Below are positions 14,521 to 24,300 of a DNA stretch of 64,000 bases, piece by piece (positions within the stretch are counted from its first letter, which is position 1; each line of letters opens with the position of its first letter). The stretch is from Ruminococcaceae bacterium D5 (GTDB lineage Bacteria > Bacillota > Clostridia > Oscillospirales > Ruminococcaceae). The stretch is from assembly GCA_900113995.1 (NCBI GenBank), contig FORK01000001.1, positions 93,394 to 157,393 of the forward strand. The letters are read 5' to 3'. Below the pieces are notes generated by a model, which saw nothing but the letters and a program-made list of their open reading frames with translations, did not search any database and had not been told where the DNA came from. Made by a program: the position numbers and the translations under genes.

Positions 14521-17358
14521 CTATTGATCGTTTCGCGTATTGCCTCTTTCCAACGGTATCATATTGGTGCACTTCTTTTCTTCGTTAAAAAAGTTGGTGC
14601 AACCATAGAATATGTCACCATTCTTTGGATTCTTTTTAACGATCAAATATCCGTCTGCGCACTTGGGGCACTTCAAAATATCGTGCATGTGCACCCTGTC
14701 GTTGGTCATAAAATCGCAAAGCTCCGCCTCGTTTGTACATATCCAGAGATTCAAGCCGTAGTTCTTGTTAAACTCATATTTTAGTGGGAAGCCGCATATC
14801 GGACAACGCAAGTTAAAGAGATCCACTACTTGCATATTGATTTCGTCATTATGGGGAATGTTGAAATCTTTGATAAGTTCTACAAGAAATCTGGATGGCT
14901 TTGTTTTGGGGGCCGCGATATATACCCTGTTTTTAGTCCGTGTCATCGCTACATAAAACAGTCTCCGTTCTTCCGCAAAAGGCATACTATTGTCCTCATA
15001 TGTAACGAGTTTAATAATGGGATCATCTTCAATCTGGCAGGGGAATCCAAATTTCCCTTCAAACATATTGATCAGAATTACATTGTCATAGCCAAGGCCC
15101 TTGGAGCTATGTGCTGTCATAAATGTTATCTTAGCATTTGGATACTTTTCGCTTCTGATAGCACCACCTGGCAATTCACTGAACCGATTTGTCCGATACA
15201 GCTTGTACATATCATAGTTGTATCGGCCGATCAACAGAATCGAGCTCCGCTCACCGTACTCAGATATGATTTCTCCAATAATATGTTCAATTGTGTTGGC
15301 AAGCTGCTCCATAGGTTTGACGCTGTCATCAAAGACTTCAAGAACAATTGGGTTCTCAAGATGTTTCGGAGAAATCAACTGCTTCCGGATTTGCGAGGAG
15401 TTTCTCTGCACAAAGCCGCCGGCAATGTCAATCAATTCTTGCGAGTTACGATATGTATGAGTAATTTTCAGTTCCGTGCCCGCACCCATTAGCTCCAAAA
15501 AGCGCGTGAACAAAGTAATATCAGACCCAGAAAAGGCATAAATTGACTGCCAGTCATCACCCACCGCAACAACTTTAGCCTGCGTAATTTGAGACAACCT
15601 TTTTGTCAAATTGAATCTTTGGCGGGCTATATCTTGAAACTCATCGATGATGATGTACTTGTAAGGGAGCACTATGTTCTGGCGCTCGATCTCCTGCAAA
15701 TAGAAATGCGCATCATTTATCATGTCAGCAAAGTCTATCTGATTGCGCTGCTTCAGCACAGATTGATAGTGATGATAGACTTGCTCGGCAATATCCAGAA
15801 AAAGGAGTGTTCTCGGATTATCTGTACGTTCTCGCAAAATGGAGAAGCCACCGCCATCATAACCAGTCGTCTTGTATTGCTCGATAAACTTCATCATAAA
15901 GATGATTAGTTTGTAGATATATTTGTCTTTTCCGGTTTCTACTATCTTTTTATAGACTTCCTCCATATTGCGAGGCTTTAGGATAAACCCCTCCTTTTCG
16001 AGGACTTCTTTCAGATGATCCAGAAGAGGACGTCGATCTGTATAAAATGACCAGGTTTCCAGTAATGTGGTCTTATTAGCCTTATGAAGGCGACGCTTAT
16101 CACTAATTGCGCGAAGATAACGCTGCCTCTGCTGCGGAGTAAACAGGCTATTATAGCCGCTCTCGCTGAGCGCATAGTGCTCCAGCCACACGCTATGCTC
16201 TCCTTGCGAAATATAGAAATCAGGCGTGTATTTCTTGCTACGAGAAGGTGATCCGAAGGGATACACTCGTTCATATTCGTAATCCAAACCGTTCAGATAG
16301 AGAAAGTTTGCGATCTGCACTTCCTGCATGGAGCGCAGATATTCTCCGGTTATGGTCCGCGTCTTTTTCGTGCGTTGCTGTTCAACTTTTTTGACGTACT
16401 CGCCCAATCCACTTTTTAACGTTTCAAAGTCTTGTGCTGCTTTGTAAAGATGGTATTGATTCAAATCCGTAAATTTGAAGACATCCTCGGACAGGTCAAA
16501 GTAATACCCTAAGAACAGAACCAGATTGCGCATAAGCTGCTTGTTGTGAAAAATCGACTTTTCCAGCATATCAAAAATAATCTGCTGGGAAGAAAAATTG
16601 ATCTCAGGTGGTTCTGCTGAAAACTGTTTAACAATATCATACGCAAAAGCATGGAACGTGCATATCTTCGCTGGAATACCAAGTCCCTTATTGATTCGAT
16701 CACGCAACTCCCCAATCGCCTTATTTGTATAGGATATTACAATGATCTCCTCCGGATCTATATTCTTTTTCTCGACCAAATACTTGACCTTTGCGGCCAT
16801 CGTCGTGGTTTTCCCCGCACCAGCACCAGCTACCAACAGGCAATAGTCGTCATCTGTAATCACCGCACGGCGCTGCTCTTCATCCAGTTGAATATTGGGG
16901 TCGATCTGCTTTAAGATGCTGTCAAAATAATCCTTATCCTGTTCCAGTATTCGGTCTACATATGTCGTATTATGTGCTGTAATATCTGCATCTAAAGATT
17001 GCATCCGACGCAAAAAGCGGCGTAGCAAATCGATATCAACTCTTATCGCGGCAGCATTGTTACAGACATATTGGAAAATGAGCTTGTTGTTTAGGCTTTC
17101 GCTGTATTTTCCATATGTGTCCCGTAGCCTCTGCGCATCTCTGTGCGAAATATAGTGTTCTGCAGAGAACAACTGGGCATGGTCTCGTTCAAAAGAAATT
17201 AAGACGTTTTGCAGATTTTTGTAGTCCAATCCTTCTTTGACATGCGCAGCCTCCTTATCCAAAGAGAAAAAGTATGCCGCAGGGAGTCCGCAGTGAGGGC
17301 ATTTTTCAGCTTTGTCGGAAATTGAATTTCCACACTCCGGGCAACGAATTAAGGACAT
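14521..17358 (-). CDS. UvrD/HelD-type superfamily 1 helicase with zinc-ribbon ends
   Basis: A 945-residue protein. It starts with a zinc ribbon (CPECG...CPHCG, Cys 6, 9, 20, 23). Walker A VAGAGAGKTTT is near residue 176, followed by motif Ia VISYTNKA. An insertion (IANFLYLNGLDYEYERVYPF ... YTPDFYI ... EH) is the nuclease-like insert typical of helicase IV relatives. Motif II IIIDEFQD lies near 570, VGDDWQSIYAFSGSD follows, and TAHSSKGLGYDNVIL is motif V. The C-terminus carries two further Cys-rich zinc fingers like those of topoisomerase I. It unwinds or translocates on DNA. AGGAGG precedes the ATG. It is the last gene of the unit starting with the PLD-helicase, so it is probably a defence or repair partner. 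Confidence 0.88.
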   Translation of the reverse strand: MSLIRCPECGNSISDKAEKCPHCGLPAAYFFSLDKEAAHVKEGLDYKNLQNVLISFERDHAQLFSAEHYISHRDAQRLRDTYGKYSESLNNKLIFQYVCNNAAAIRVDIDLLRRFLRRMQSLDADITAHNTTYVDRILEQDKDYFDSILKQIDPNIQLDEEQRRAVITDDDYCLLVAGAGAGKTTTMAAKVKYLVEKKNIDPEEIIVISYTNKAIGELRDRINKGLGIPAKICTFHAFAYDIVKQFSAEPPEINFSSQQIIFDMLEKSIFHNKQLMRNLVLFLGYYFDLSEDVFKFTDLNQYHLYKAAQDFETLKSGLGEYVKKVEQQRTKKTRTITGEYLRSMQEVQIANFLYLNGLDYEYERVYPFGSPSRSKKYTPDFYISQGEHSVWLEHYALSESGYNSLFTPQQRQRYLRAISDKRRLHKANKTTLLETWSFYTDRRPLLDHLKEVLEKEGFILKPRNMEEVYKKIVETGKDKYIYKLIIFMMKFIEQYKTTGYDGGGFSILRERTDNPRTLLFLDIAEQVYHHYQSVLKQRNQIDFADMINDAHFYLQEIERQNIVLPYKYIIIDEFQDIARQRFNLTKRLSQITQAKVVAVGDDWQSIYAFSGSDITLFTRFLELMGAGTELKITHTYRNSQELIDIAGGFVQRNSSQIRKQLISPKHLENPIVLEVFDDSVKPMEQLANTIEHIIGEIISEYGERSSILLIGRYNYDMYKLYRTNRFSELPGGAIRSEKYPNAKITFMTAHSSKGLGYDNVILINMFEGKFGFPCQIEDDPIIKLVTYEDNSMPFAEERRLFYVAMTRTKNRVYIAAPKTKPSRFLVELIKDFNIPHNDEINMQVVDLFNLRCPICGFPLKYEFNKNYGLNLWICTNEAELCDFMTNDRVHMHDILKCPKCADGYLIVKKNPKNGDIFYGCTNFFNEEKKCTNMIPLERGNTRNDQ

Positions 17359-17391
17359 ATCTTTTTCCTCCTTGTCGCATCATAACGTAAA

Positions 17392-18111
17392 CTATGAGTC
17401 AAACCCCAACTTTTTTAATCGTCCACGTACCGCTGATGTACTGCGCTTTAATGTAATGGCAATCTCGCTCATTGGTACAGATTTCTTGTATAGATCAACG
17501 AGGCAGTCGTCATGTTCTTTCGTCCATGGAGCGCCCTGCATCTCTGTCTGCATATTCTCCGCTGCGAGGATCGCATCCAAATTATCTATGATAAAATGCT
17601 GCGCAGCGTTGTTGTAAACAACCACCTGATAGGGCCCTTTATTGCTCATTCTCTCCTCCACGGAAATACCATTTTCTTCGCCAATTTTCGTCGGCCGTTT
17701 TGTGTGCTTTCCGTCTGGCATGAGCGCCCATTCCATCATTCCAATTTCCGTGAGCCACGCAAGGATTCCTGAATAGGTAAGTTTTTGCATAGTGTCGTTA
17801 TCGGCCAAAGCGTTTATCCGTTTGGCGATTTCGCTGGCCGGAATAGGCGTTTCCGAATAGGCAAATCGGCTTCTTTTTTCAAAGGGAATTTCAAGGGGCC
17901 TCTTTTTTGGCTTCCTGTCCGCAGCCGATCTCATTCCACCATTTTCGATCACCTGCCGCAGCACGTCGGATACAAAGAAAAGGCAACGTGACAACCGGAC
18001 ATTGTTGATAATATCGCCGTCTGGAACCACAGTGTCATCTATGGGATTGATGCCGTTTGCCAGTTTGTCGATATACATTCTTGCTCGTTCGATTTTTTCA
18101 AGTTCAGTCAT
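17392..18111 (-). CDS. Small protein with C-terminal Myb/SANT-like HTH, between two helicases
   Basis: 239 residues. The N-terminal part (ARMYIDKLANGINPIDDTVV, NVRLSRCLFFVSDVLRQVI) is a recognisable conserved block that I have seen beside helicases but cannot name. The C-terminal 45 residues (WTKEHDDCLVDLYKKSVPMS, RSTSAVRGRLKKLGF) look like a DNA-binding tri-helical domain. It lies 10 bases after the PLD-helicase stop and 33 bases before the UvrD start, so co-transcription is likely. It may guide the helicases to DNA or regulate the unit; this is inference. Confidence 0.65.
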   Translation of the reverse strand: MTELEKIERARMYIDKLANGINPIDDTVVPDGDIINNVRLSRCLFFVSDVLRQVIENGGMRSAADRKPKKRPLEIPFEKRSRFAYSETPIPASEIAKRINALADNDTMQKLTYSGILAWLTEIGMMEWALMPDGKHTKRPTKIGEENGISVEERMSNKGPYQVVVYNNAAQHFIIDNLDAILAAENMQTEMQGAPWTKEHDDCLVDLYKKSVPMSEIAITLKRSTSAVRGRLKKLGFDS

Positions 18112-18121
18112 ACATTTCTCC

Positions 18122-21100
18122 TTATCCCACTACCAACTTATTTGTCTTCTTCAAGAACTTCGCCGGGATTGGGCGATCCAGCCGCCATGTGATATTCATC
18201 GGCCTGCTGCCCTCATGCTTCACATAGTTCGCCGCACCCAGATAGGTATACGCCTCTGCACCGCCGGTCATACGGTCCGACTTAAACTCACGGACAAACA
18301 GCAGTACCTTGCTGCCGCGTTCCTTGTGGTGGATATAGCGCTGACCGGTGGGCGAATTCTCCGCCGTGGTGCTCTGGCTCTGCCAATGGAACAAGCTCTC
18401 ATTGATGGAATAATCGTTGTACATGGTGGTTGGCGAGTAGTCCTTGTCCGCCTTGTTCAGCGTCACAAAGAACACGTCGATGTTTTTCTCCGGCAGCCGC
18501 TTCACGCCCTCACGAACGGTGGACGGCTTCATAAAGTCCAGCGCCACCAAGAGCTGGTCGCGGGTATAGGTGCAGTGCAGATCCAACGGGCAGCCGAAGC
18601 CCAGTTCCACCGGCTCGTCGATAAAGTCGATCTGCTCGAAGCGATAACGCAGCAGCTCCAAGAGCTCACCGAGCAGAACTGTGCTGTCAGACAGGGTATA
18701 GAGGTTACTAAGCACCTCTTCGTCGTCCCAGTCCTCCACAGCCTTGCCCCAGACGGTGACATAGAACATCTGCATCATCCGCTTTTCCGTATCCGGAAGC
18801 GCTGCAAAATCAAGGTTGTCCAACCGCGGAAGAACATCCAACAGGAACGAAATCCAGCGGCGGGAATCAGCCACAGCAAGCTTTGCAAACGCTTTGGTCA
18901 GGATGTCCTCCAACGGCTCCGAAAAGTCCTCGATGGCATCCGCTCTGGCACAAATGCGAGAGAAGGAGGAAAACTTGTAGATCGCCCGCGGGTCAAGATG
19001 GTAGTAATCCAAGAAGTTTTTGAGCGTCAGCTCCAGCCCGCTGTCCTCCGCAAAGGAGGCTGCGCGAGCCACCAACCCAGCCGTATTGCCATAGGATGCG
19101 CGGATATTCTCCAAAATGTATTTGGCCGCCTTCTTCTCCAGCTGGATATAGCAGCCCTTGGGGACGGACACAAAACCATCTTTAATTTCACGACTCACGC
19201 TGCGGGTGGTATTCGACAGCAGCGCTGCAAACTTATCTTCAAAATTGTATTTTCTATTTGCCTGACCGATGAAGTCCAGCACGGTCAGGCATTCCTTGTC
19301 CTCGGATAGACGCAGACCACGTCCCAGCTGCTGCAAGAAGATCGTCAATGACTCCGTGGGACGCAGAAAAAGAACAGTATTGACTTCCGGAATATCTACG
19401 CCCTCGTTGTAGATGTCCACGACGAAGATGAACCGCACCTCGCCGGACACCAAGCGCCGCTTGGCCGCCACTCTTTCCTCGTCCGAAGATTGCCCGGTGA
19501 GGCACATAGACGGGATGTTGTGGTCGTTAAAATAGCGGCACATAAATTCCGCGTGATCGACCGTTACACAGAAGCCGAGGCCCTTCACGTCGTCAATATC
19601 CGTGACATATTTCAGCAGCGCGGACACAACATGGTCGGCGCGTTGAGTGGCAATGGCACCACTGAAGGTGTAGATGTGCTCCAACTCGCTCTTTTGGTAG
19701 CCACCGGCAGACCATTTGAGTTCATCCAGATCCACGGTATCGGTAACGCCAAAATACTGAAACGGGCAGAGCAGCTTTCGGTCAATGGCTTCCGGCAGAC
19801 GAATTTCCGCCGCAATACGATTGTTGAAGTATGGCAGAATGCTCTTGCCGTCCATACGTTCAGGCGTAGCCGTCAAGCCCAGCAAAATACGAGGCTGGTA
19901 GTAGGCCAGGAGCTTCTGGTAGGTTGGAGCTGCCGCGTGGTGGAACTCGTCTACGATGATGTAATCGTAAAACCCAGGGGACGTCTTTTCCGTAAAGTTC
20001 TGTGAATTGAACGTCTGAATGGAAATAAACAGATTGTCGATGCTTTCCGGCCTATAGCTGCCCACAAACATCTCTCCGAAGTTGGCGTCCTTGAGTACAG
20101 CACGGAAGGCATACAGACTCTGCTTGAGAATTTCTTCCCGGTGCGCTACGAAGAGCAGTCGGCAAGGCTTGTCCGGATTCTGCTTGCGGAAGCGCTTGTA
20201 GTCTAAAGCAGAGATGACCGTTTTACCGGTACCGGTGGCGGCTACCACCAGATTGCGGGTATAACCGCGGACGGCACGCTCCGCCTCCAGCTTGTCCAGA
20301 ATCTCCTGCTGATAGGAATAGGGGTTGATATCCATGGTGTAGACTTCGGCATTGTTGGTATCGAAGTATTTTTCTGCTTTCAGGGCACGGGCAAGGCGTT
20401 CTTTCTGCCCTTCATCATAATACTCAAATTCCCGGTCATTCCAATAATACTCAAAGGTCGCGGCGATTTTATCAATGGTTTCAGGCAGGTCGCGCTTCGT
20501 TACCTTGGTGTTCCATTCAAGTCCGCTGGTCAGCGCGGCATTGGACAGGTTGGACGAACCCACATAAGCCGTTGTGAAGCCGGTTTCGCGGTAGAAGATG
20601 TACGCTTTGGCATGGAGGCGAGTTGTCTTGGTGTTGTAACTAACCTTGATCTGTGTGTTTGGGAGCTGTCGGAGTTCCTCAATGGCTTTTATATCCGTTG
20701 CGCCCATGTAGGAAGTGGTGATAATACGGAGCTCACCGCCATTCTGCGTAAACTCTCTCAGCTCGTCCATAATGAGCCGCAGACCGCTCCATTTGATGAA
20801 GGACACCAGCATATCAATTCGGTCAGCCGAGACGACCTCTTTCTTGAGTTCTGTGAACATCTGTGGTTCGTGAACGGCCCCAGTAAACAAAGAACTTTGG
20901 GCAATAGATGTTTCCGACCGCTCTATGTCCGCCGCAGTTTTTCCCGCAGCCAACCTCGGATCAGCTTCCCGCAAAAGCGCAAGAAGCTGCTCTGCCCGCT
21001 TGTCAACACTCTGCGAAGCAAAGTCTGCTTCTTTTGTTGCATTTTGAATGAGCGCTATGATCTGATTCGTCAGCTCGATTTGGGTTGAGATATCTCCACC

Positions 21101-21277
21101 GTTGTCCAATACGTTATCCAAGCCCTTCTGAACCACATCTACCAGATACTGCGCCAGCACCTTGGATGCCTCCGCCTTGTCGATAGGCGCAACAGCCTTG
21201 CGGGCTTCCGGAATCTCCGCAAGCTCGCTAGTCAAGGCGTTATTGATAACTTGTTCGTATAGGCCGGGATGTAACAT
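18122..21277 (-). CDS. PLD-nuclease / SF2 helicase fusion with DUF3427-type C-terminus
   Basis: 1051 residues. A phospholipase-D-type nuclease module lies near residues 165-255 (RLHAKAYIFYRETGF ... GSSNLS, one HKD motif). The SF2 core follows: VAATGTGKTVIS near 349, IIVDEFHHAAAPTY near 444, GLTATPERMD, and QQLGRGLRLSEDKECLTVLD. The rest fits the DUF3427 C-terminal region, with a terminal domain resembling restriction-associated modules. Such PLD-helicase fusions occur in bacterial defence islands and probably cut or remodel foreign DNA. AAGGAG before the ATG at 21277 sets the start. It heads the cassette with the 239-residue protein and the UvrD helicase. A relic of an xre gene end lies directly upstream. 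Confidence 0.88.
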   Translation of the reverse strand: MLHPGLYEQVINNALTSELAEIPEARKAVAPIDKAEASKVLAQYLVDVVQKGLDNVLDNGGDISTQIELTNQIIALIQNATKEADFASQSVDKRAEQLLALLREADPRLAAGKTAADIERSETSIAQSSLFTGAVHEPQMFTELKKEVVSADRIDMLVSFIKWSGLRLIMDELREFTQNGGELRIITTSYMGATDIKAIEELRQLPNTQIKVSYNTKTTRLHAKAYIFYRETGFTTAYVGSSNLSNAALTSGLEWNTKVTKRDLPETIDKIAATFEYYWNDREFEYYDEGQKERLARALKAEKYFDTNNAEVYTMDINPYSYQQEILDKLEAERAVRGYTRNLVVAATGTGKTVISALDYKRFRKQNPDKPCRLLFVAHREEILKQSLYAFRAVLKDANFGEMFVGSYRPESIDNLFISIQTFNSQNFTEKTSPGFYDYIIVDEFHHAAAPTYQKLLAYYQPRILLGLTATPERMDGKSILPYFNNRIAAEIRLPEAIDRKLLCPFQYFGVTDTVDLDELKWSAGGYQKSELEHIYTFSGAIATQRADHVVSALLKYVTDIDDVKGLGFCVTVDHAEFMCRYFNDHNIPSMCLTGQSSDEERVAAKRRLVSGEVRFIFVVDIYNEGVDIPEVNTVLFLRPTESLTIFLQQLGRGLRLSEDKECLTVLDFIGQANRKYNFEDKFAALLSNTTRSVSREIKDGFVSVPKGCYIQLEKKAAKYILENIRASYGNTAGLVARAASFAEDSGLELTLKNFLDYYHLDPRAIYKFSSFSRICARADAIEDFSEPLEDILTKAFAKLAVADSRRWISFLLDVLPRLDNLDFAALPDTEKRMMQMFYVTVWGKAVEDWDDEEVLSNLYTLSDSTVLLGELLELLRYRFEQIDFIDEPVELGFGCPLDLHCTYTRDQLLVALDFMKPSTVREGVKRLPEKNIDVFFVTLNKADKDYSPTTMYNDYSINESLFHWQSQSTTAENSPTGQRYIHHKERGSKVLLFVREFKSDRMTGGAEAYTYLGAANYVKHEGSRPMNITWRLDRPIPAKFLKKTNKLVVG

Positions 21278-21288
21278 AGTTTCGCTCC

Positions 21289-21366
21289 TTACAATTTCAG
21301 AAGAATTTTACAATATCTCTTCTCCATTTATTTCTCACTACTCAGGCATAATTTCCATCAAATGTT
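21289..21366 (-). repeat. Copy A of an imperfect repeat flanking the DruE-like cassette (copy B at 32013-32090)
   Basis: Bases 21289-21366 align with 32013-32090 over about 78 positions: shared blocks include TTACAATTT, ATTTTACA, TATCT, TTTAT, CAGGCA and TCCAT. Copy B is the intact 3' end of the small xre gene plus its downstream region; copy A is a decayed version overlapping the stop of the DruE-like gene. Both copies keep TTGTAA-type motifs before the next gene. Confidence 0.7.
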
Positions 21367-24300
21367 ATCTAGAATCTTTTGGACGGCATATGGCTTGGCA
21401 TACTTGATATAAGCATCGCTCACGAAAATGGTGTTTGTAGCATGTGGTTCAACCCACATTGCCGGGTAGATAACAATCTTCTTTTTGATTCTTCGTCCAG
21501 TTGCGGTAATTTCACTATCAGCAGTGATTTCGCAGCCTGATTGCTTAAGGATATTCGCTAAAGGCATGATCATGTTAATCTGTGTCTCTGGTTTGATAGG
21601 AGATGCTTTTATGCCATCAACACCCCATTCAAGGAGCTGAAGTGCAGCAAAGCGGTCAAGCATGCCATGTACATATTGGTTCCTGTAATGCTTTAGGCAT
21701 TTGGAACACGCAGATCCACAATCACAGGAACTCAACAGCTCTTTCATATCGGATAGTAGTTCGGCAATTGCATCGGCTACACTGACAGCATAACCAGCGC
21801 CGCTCGATAGACTATCGTAAAGATAGATATCGACATAGGAGGCTTCAGCCCCAGTCCTGAGACGATAACCGGTGACAAGTTCGGTGAATTCAACATCAAG
21901 TTTTTTGCTTGCTACCAGTCGCAGTGCTTCAGCTAAGGATTGAGCTGCACGGTTAAGCCATGGATTATCATTACGGCGTGCATCAATAACCTTGTCGTCA
22001 ATTGTGAATTCAAGGACCAACATATCAGTTATGAAGTCATAGCCAAGATTCACATTAAAGGAATTACCGTGACGGCATCTGCTTCGAGCATACTTTGACT
22101 TGTATGGCCTGTTAACGTCATTCAGAACAGAAATATCGTCGCCTGGCATAGCAGCACCACAGTCTTTGCAGACCATAAAGCCCTTGTCATCTGATCCTTT
22201 ATTCAGCATGATGATTCGCTGATTTGTTCGTGAAGCAATTCGTATGTTCTTGCAACCTGGGGCAAGTTTCATTTCTTCTGCATCTGGTAGAGTTGAATAC
22301 AGAGGCTGCTGTACGGCGGTATACTCTTCTGATAGCTGAACATCCGGTATTGCTTCAGCATTTCTTGGTGCAAAGCCCCATGGACGCATCATTTCACGAG
22401 TGATTTTGAGATCATCGTTCCCACAGAATGGGCACTGTTTTGTGTTTTCCTCCATCAAGCCAAACCAGCCGCACTCAGGACAAGAGATAATCTGCTTCAC
22501 ATAATTTGGGTCTTCTGCGTAGGCACGTGCCGGGGTTAGTGATTGACCGTAATGACGTTCACTTCCAGGATAGTAGAATCCGCCAATCTGATAGGTTTGC
22601 TTATCAACCACAATTGCTCTGCCAGGAGCATATTCGCCAATAGCTACATCAAGTCCACGTTCAACCTCGTAAAGGATTTTCCCGTTCATATCTGGTATAT
22701 AAGTACTGACGACGTTCTTCGGGAACGAATATGTTGGGATGATACCTTCTTCATAAAGAGCATCCAAGAGAACTTTTGCATCGCCTTCCTTGGCGCCTTC
22801 ATCTACACCAAAAAGCTCGGGATGAGCATGGCATTTTTCTTTAAGTGTATCAAGGGCCTCTTCGAGTTCATCCGCAAACTCTGAATAATGAAATACCACT
22901 CCAATAGGCAAAAGGAGCTTGTCCTTATCAACACTGTAGGAAGCAAGATAGTTCTTGAAACTGTCAAGGAAATCTTCGAGAAAAACGGCTGCGGGAACTG
23001 TATCAAGGCTCATATGTTTTTCTGCGAGAAATTCCTGTAAGACAACCATAGCCAGATGGCGCTGGAGGAGTTTCTCGCTTCGCACATCGATCCACGGCCT
23101 GCGGGGATCGCCACGGAACATGGGAATCGGGTCATTGAAGTACAATGTATCATGAGGACCATCTTCACAGAAGGTAACGATTGTAGATAAACTAGATCCA
23201 CGACGGCCCGCACGGCCAGCTCTCTGTTGATAGTTTTCACGCATTGGCGGAATGTTTCGCAGACCAACTGCAACTAGGGAGCCAATATCAATACCAACTT
23301 CCATGGTGGTTGTGCTGCTGAGAATATCGACAGGCGTTTCACCATCTTGAATCAAGTCCTGGAAGCGTAACTCATATTGTTCGGTCTTACTCCAAAGGTC
23401 GTCACGCTGGTCTTTATGTGAGAGCTGAGCAGTATGCTCCTCTGTGTCGATCACATGGATTGGCTCACCCTGAACCGCGTCAGCCACCGGCCTTCTCCAG
23501 AAACTAAGTGCTTCGTATTCGTCGGATTCCATCTTGTGGATATGAGTAGAACCGCAGCTTGGGCATCTGCCTTTTAGGAAGAAAGGTGTCAACTCAGAGC
23601 ACTGCTCACACTTGTACCATACATGCGTAGCATCATAACGTGTCTTTACTCTGGAAAGATCAATATATAGTTTGCCGTTATCAGGTTGCGCTGAGTCAAG
23701 GAATGCTTCTTTCAATACTCGTTTCCAAGCCATCTCAGTTTCATTTCCGTCACTCCAACCCATGATCTCTCGGATGACTTTCGAAAACTCCCAATCTTTA
23801 TCAAGTCCATAACCACCTCGCTTTGGGCGAACCTTTAACCGAACCGTATCATTGATGGTATGGCCAAGGGCAGTAGACATATCACAGATCGATAGAATCC
23901 AAGCATTGAAGAGATTGATAAACTCCTCATCGGTGACCGTCACATGGTTTTCCTCGAGAGCATCGACAGCATCAAAAAGCGCCTGATCGGTAGGTTCAAT
24001 CCAGCTCGTAGCGGAGTCGTACAAAGTGTTATAACCTCCAGCGAACAGTCGAAGAAGGTACTCTTGCATCTGTACAGGCGCGTTCGCAATCGTAAATCGC
24101 GGAGCGTAGTCCCTTCCCCGTTTTACGCATCGATTGTAATTATTCAGCGCGGAAGCACAATCTTCAGCGAATTTTGTGCGTTCATCGGCATGGAACATCT
24201 GCACATGACGCTGACCAGCTGCAAGGCAGAAATAATCGTACAGCGTATTCATGGATTGCTCGACTGTTTGCTCTTCCATTGTTTTTATCGCTATTGCAAA

